Shown: piece after piece, positions 5,405 to 6,485 of the stretch
How the letters are laid out: every line of letters starts with the position of its first letter
How positions within the stretch are numbered: the first letter of the stretch is position 1
DNA from: Sphingomonas bacterium
GTDB lineage: Bacteria > Pseudomonadota > Alphaproteobacteria > Sphingomonadales > Sphingomonadaceae
DNA length: 6,485 bases
Assembly (NCBI RefSeq): GCF_903643065.1
Contig: NZ_CAHJWX010000111.1
Coordinates: 1 to 6,485, forward strand
Direction of reading: 5' to 3'
Notes under the pieces: model-generated
Seen by the model: only the letters and a program-made list of their open reading frames with translations
Told to the model about the DNA's origin: nothing
Database searches by the model: none
Program-made: the position numbers and the translations under genes

Positions 5405-6058
5405 CTACCGGCCGCGGCGACCAGGCCGCAGCAGGTCGAGATAGCCGCCGCGCATGAGGTGACGGCCGTAGCGAACGAGACGGATCGCCTGTCCGCGCAG
5501 GCTGTCGTCGCGAAAGGCGGGTCCTCGTGGGACGCGGTCACCGAACAGCACCTCGGCGATCGCGCGGTATTCCGCGCCCGCAAGCGAGGCGTCGAGCGCT
5601 CTGAGCGCCAGCTTCAATCGCCGACGCCGATAGGGCGACAGGCTGGTGGGCTGAGTGCGACGCCGCACCAGTATGCTATACAGCTGCCGGGCGATTTCGA
5701 TACGTTCTTCGAACAGCTCGTCGAACGGAAGGACAAATGCCGTTGCGCCTGCGGGTATGCACGAGAGGAGTAGGGCGCGGTGGGATGACTTCGAGGCGCT
5801 CAGCTCCAGATATTCGCCTTCAGCGGCCGACGTGATGTGGGTGGCGTCGATCGCGGCCAGATCGGATCCCGCAAACAATGACAACGGCACTCGGGTCAGA
5901 AGGGCGAGGTGTGGATCGACCTGTGGGAGCCAAACCGTAATCGCCTGATCGGCGCGGGTGTTCGGGTTCACCGCGAAATCGCAACCCCCAGCGCGCAAGC
6001 GCCGGTGGAGGTTGATCGTCCGCCAACTCGTCGTGCAGCGTCTCGTAGTCGGCGGCAT
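5405..6058 (-). CDS. DUF2285 (RovC-like DNA-binding) half of fseA
   Basis: This is the downstream frame of the split gene. Its first ATG is at 6058, but the 27 residues before the shift point (MPPTTRRCTT onward) are out-of-frame shadow of the DUF6499 domain, and no Shine-Dalgarno precedes that ATG, so independent translation is doubtful. Family-like sequence begins exactly at the shift codon (5977): FAVNPNTRADQAITVWLPQV. It continues with IDATHITSAAEGEYLELSAS, VLPFDELFEERIEIARQLYS and the terminal DUF2285 domain ending in GGYLDLLRPG. Automatic annotation will probably list it as a separate DUF2285 protein. The equivalent in ICEMlSym(R7A) is Msi171. Confidence 0.72.
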   Translation of the reverse strand: MPPTTRRCTTSWRTINLHRRLRAGGCDFAVNPNTRADQAITVWLPQVDPHLALLTRVPLSLFAGSDLAAIDATHITSAAEGEYLELSASKSSHRALLLSCIPAGATAFVLPFDELFEERIEIARQLYSILVRRRTQPTSLSPYRRRRLKLALRALDASLAGAEYRAIAEVLFGDRVPRGPAFRDDSLRGQAIRLVRYGRHLMRGGYLDLLRPGRRGR

Positions 6059-6164
6059 ACATGTCGTTGCGCCGCAGGAACTCGTGCGCGATCTTCTCGA
6101 TGCCGAGTTGGTCCACGTAATCGTAGGCGGAGCCGTCCCGCCAGTCGCCGCCCGATGCGGCCAT
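5405..6164 (-). CDS. fseA: FseA-type excision activator made by +1 programmed frameshift (DUF6499-DUF2285 fusion)
   Basis: Two overlapping frames code for the halves of one protein. The DUF6499 half begins at the ATG at 6164 (AGGGAGG seven bases upstream) and reads to RWGLRF at residues 58-63. At UUU (5978-5976) a one-base slip to UUC (5977-5975) enters the other frame, continuing AVNPNTRADQAITVWLPQVD and ending at 5405, for a 252-residue product. The DUF2285 half has the features of a DNA-binding (RovC-like) domain: ALDASLAGAEYRAIAEVLFG (189-208), then SLRGQAIRLVRYGRHLMRGG (221-240) and YLDLL. In ICEMlSym(R7A), msi172 and msi171 are fused by precisely such tRNA-Phe slippage to give FseA, which activates rdfS; here the rdfS-like gene is directly downstream. 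Function is inferred from that match. A plain frameshift mutation is the alternative, but the slip motif at the exact domain junction argues against it. Confidence 0.82.
5820..6164 (-). CDS. DUF6499 protein, unshifted product of the fseA gene
   Basis: Without frameshifting the ribosome reads 114 residues. Residues 1-63 hold the DUF6499 domain: GDWRDGSAYDYVDQL (6-20), AHEFLRRNDMYAADYETLHD (26-45) and ARWGLRF (57-63). After the slip codon, residues 64-114 are an Arg/Pro-rich read-through of the DUF2285 region in the wrong frame, with no family likeness, ending at the TGA at 5820. In ICEMlSym(R7A) the equivalent is Msi172. It should be the major product if frameshifting is inefficient. Whether it is stable or has its own role cannot be told. 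The clear Shine-Dalgarno and family-typical N-terminus fix the start. Confidence 0.8.
   Translation of the reverse strand: MAASGGDWRDGSAYDYVDQLGIEKIAHEFLRRNDMYAADYETLHDELADDQPPPALARWGLRFRGEPEHPRRSGDYGLAPTGRSTPRPSDPSAVVIVCGIRSGRDRRHPHHVGR
5969..5989 (-). other. +1 programmed ribosomal frameshift site
   Basis: The minus-strand sequence reads GGGGG (5989-5985), six bases, then UUUC (5978-5975). The 0-frame codons are CGA UUU CGC GGU; after the slip they are UUC GCG GUG. tRNA-Phe can pair with both UUU and UUC, as shown for FseA of ICEMlSym(R7A). The G-tract could act as an internal anti-SD contact, and CGCGGTG (5975-5969) can pair with CACCCGCG (5960-5953) in a bulged hairpin; both stimulators are speculative. 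Confidence 0.72.
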
Positions 6165-6262
6165 ACGACGTCCCTCCCTGCAAGAACGCCTACGCCGCGA
6201 CTGGGAGGAACGTTCCGTGAACAGGCTAGCCGAAGGGCGGCGATCGTTTAAAGGCTGCGTAG

Positions 6263-6280
6263 GCGCAACGCGTGTTGCGC
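6263..6280. promoter_or_regulatory. 18-bp dyad upstream of fseA, candidate operator
   Basis: GCGCAAC and GTTGCGC are perfect 7-bp inverted arms around GCGT. An outer CGTAG/CTACG pair (6258-6262, 6287-6291) can extend the symmetry off-centre. It lies about 100 bases upstream of the fseA start and just after the stop of the preceding gene. Size and symmetry suit a LuxR-type box or a repressor operator; in ICEMlSym(R7A) the fseA pair is TraR-activated from tra boxes, but the bases here do not match the known tra box. TAAACG at 6250-6245 could be a -10, putting the dyad over the -35. No T-tract follows on the minus strand, so a terminator for the upstream gene is less likely. Confidence 0.42.
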
Positions 6281-6299
6281 AGCGTGCTACGTCAAAGAC

Positions 6300-6485
6300 T
6301 TAGTGGCCCCGACTCTCCGCAAGGAGGTCGCGATATCCGACGCGCGTCATCCACCGGGCGCGTTCAAGATGGGCGGCATGGACTCTGCGAGCGCGCTCGG
6401 GATCGAGGTGAGGGTCCAGCCCGAGCACAATCGAAGAGACCTCGCGCCAGTCCGCGCCCTCTGCGGCAGCGTCCAGCAGCCGCAG
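6300..6485 (-). CDS. C-terminal end of a DUF2285-like protein (partial)
   Basis: This frame enters from the right edge and stops with TAA at 6300, giving the last 61 residues; the start lies outside the window. The sequence runs LRLLDAAAEGADWREVSSIV (1-20), then LDPERARRVHAAHLERARWM (27-46) and TRVGYRDLLAESRGH. It aligns by eye with the end of the FseA-like protein in this window: LDA-x2-GA-x-(W/Y)R-x-(V/I) followed by an Arg-rich helix and GY-x-DLL. It is therefore probably a paralogous DUF2285/RovC-type DNA-binding protein of the same regulatory cassette. The 135-base gap to fseA carries a dyad, so the two may be separate transcription units. With only a tail visible, the function stays open. 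Confidence 0.72.
   Translation of the reverse strand: MRLLDAAAEGADWREVSSIVLGLDPHLDPERARRVHAAHLERARWMTRVGYRDLLAESRGH

Noticed and set aside
5405..6164. fseA as a pseudogene or sequencing-error frameshift
   Set aside because: The break falls exactly on the UUUC slip motif within RWGLRF, both halves are otherwise intact, and the shift needed is +1, as in the proven FseA case. Raw reads would settle any remaining doubt.

Overview
The window is high-GC DNA (by eye about two thirds G+C) from an alphaproteobacterium, most likely a sphingomonad, rhizobial or caulobacter relative. It looks like the core of an integrative and conjugative element (ICE) or conjugative plasmid. All genes I can support lie on the minus strand, so the window reads from right to left. 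The gene set (FseA-type regulator, RdfS-like protein, RepA, ParA, DUF2840, TraF, transglycosylase, RlxS-type relaxase) resembles the transfer and excision modules known from alphaproteobacterial ICEs such as the Mesorhizobium symbiosis island ICEMlSym(R7A). I infer this from remembered family features and ran no search.

Layout from the right edge: (1) 6485-6300, the C-terminal end of a DUF2285-like protein. (2) 6299-6165, a 135-base intergenic region with an 18-bp dyad. (3) 6164-5405, an fseA-like gene split into two overlapping frames: a DUF6499 half and a DUF2285 half. The halves join cleanly by one +1 slip on UUU to UUC at 5978-5975, the mechanism established for FseA of ICEMlSym(R7A). (4) 5404-5275, a 130-base region with a 9-bp inverted repeat. 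(5) 5274-1172, seven tightly packed genes: rdfS-like winged-helix protein, repA, parA, a ribbon-helix-helix protein, DUF2840, traF and a lytic transglycosylase. Their junctions are +2, -4, -4, -4, -4 and +1 bases, which indicates one translationally coupled operon. (6) 1171-892, a 280-base non-coding region with several inverted repeats, the best place for an oriT. (7) 891 to the left edge, the N-terminal 297 residues of an RlxS/DUF3363 relaxase.

The last third of repA also looks like a replication origin. It has three 16-bp iterons at an exact 23-bp period, a perfect DnaA box, a near-match DnaA box, and a 29-base stretch that is 76% A+T. Because 23 is not a multiple of 3, the iterons are read in three different frames, so the DNA repeat rather than the peptide appears to be conserved.

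The genes can be read as one programme. A frameshift-gated activator (FseA) would turn on the rdfS promoter. The RdfS-like factor would favour excision, RepA and ParA with the RHH protein would copy and hold the excised circle, and TraF, the transglycosylase and the relaxase would prepare transfer. The most rewarding points are the frameshift site, the origin nested in repA, and the dyads in front of fseA and rdfS. No integrase, att site, CRISPR array, tRNA or insertion sequence is visible.
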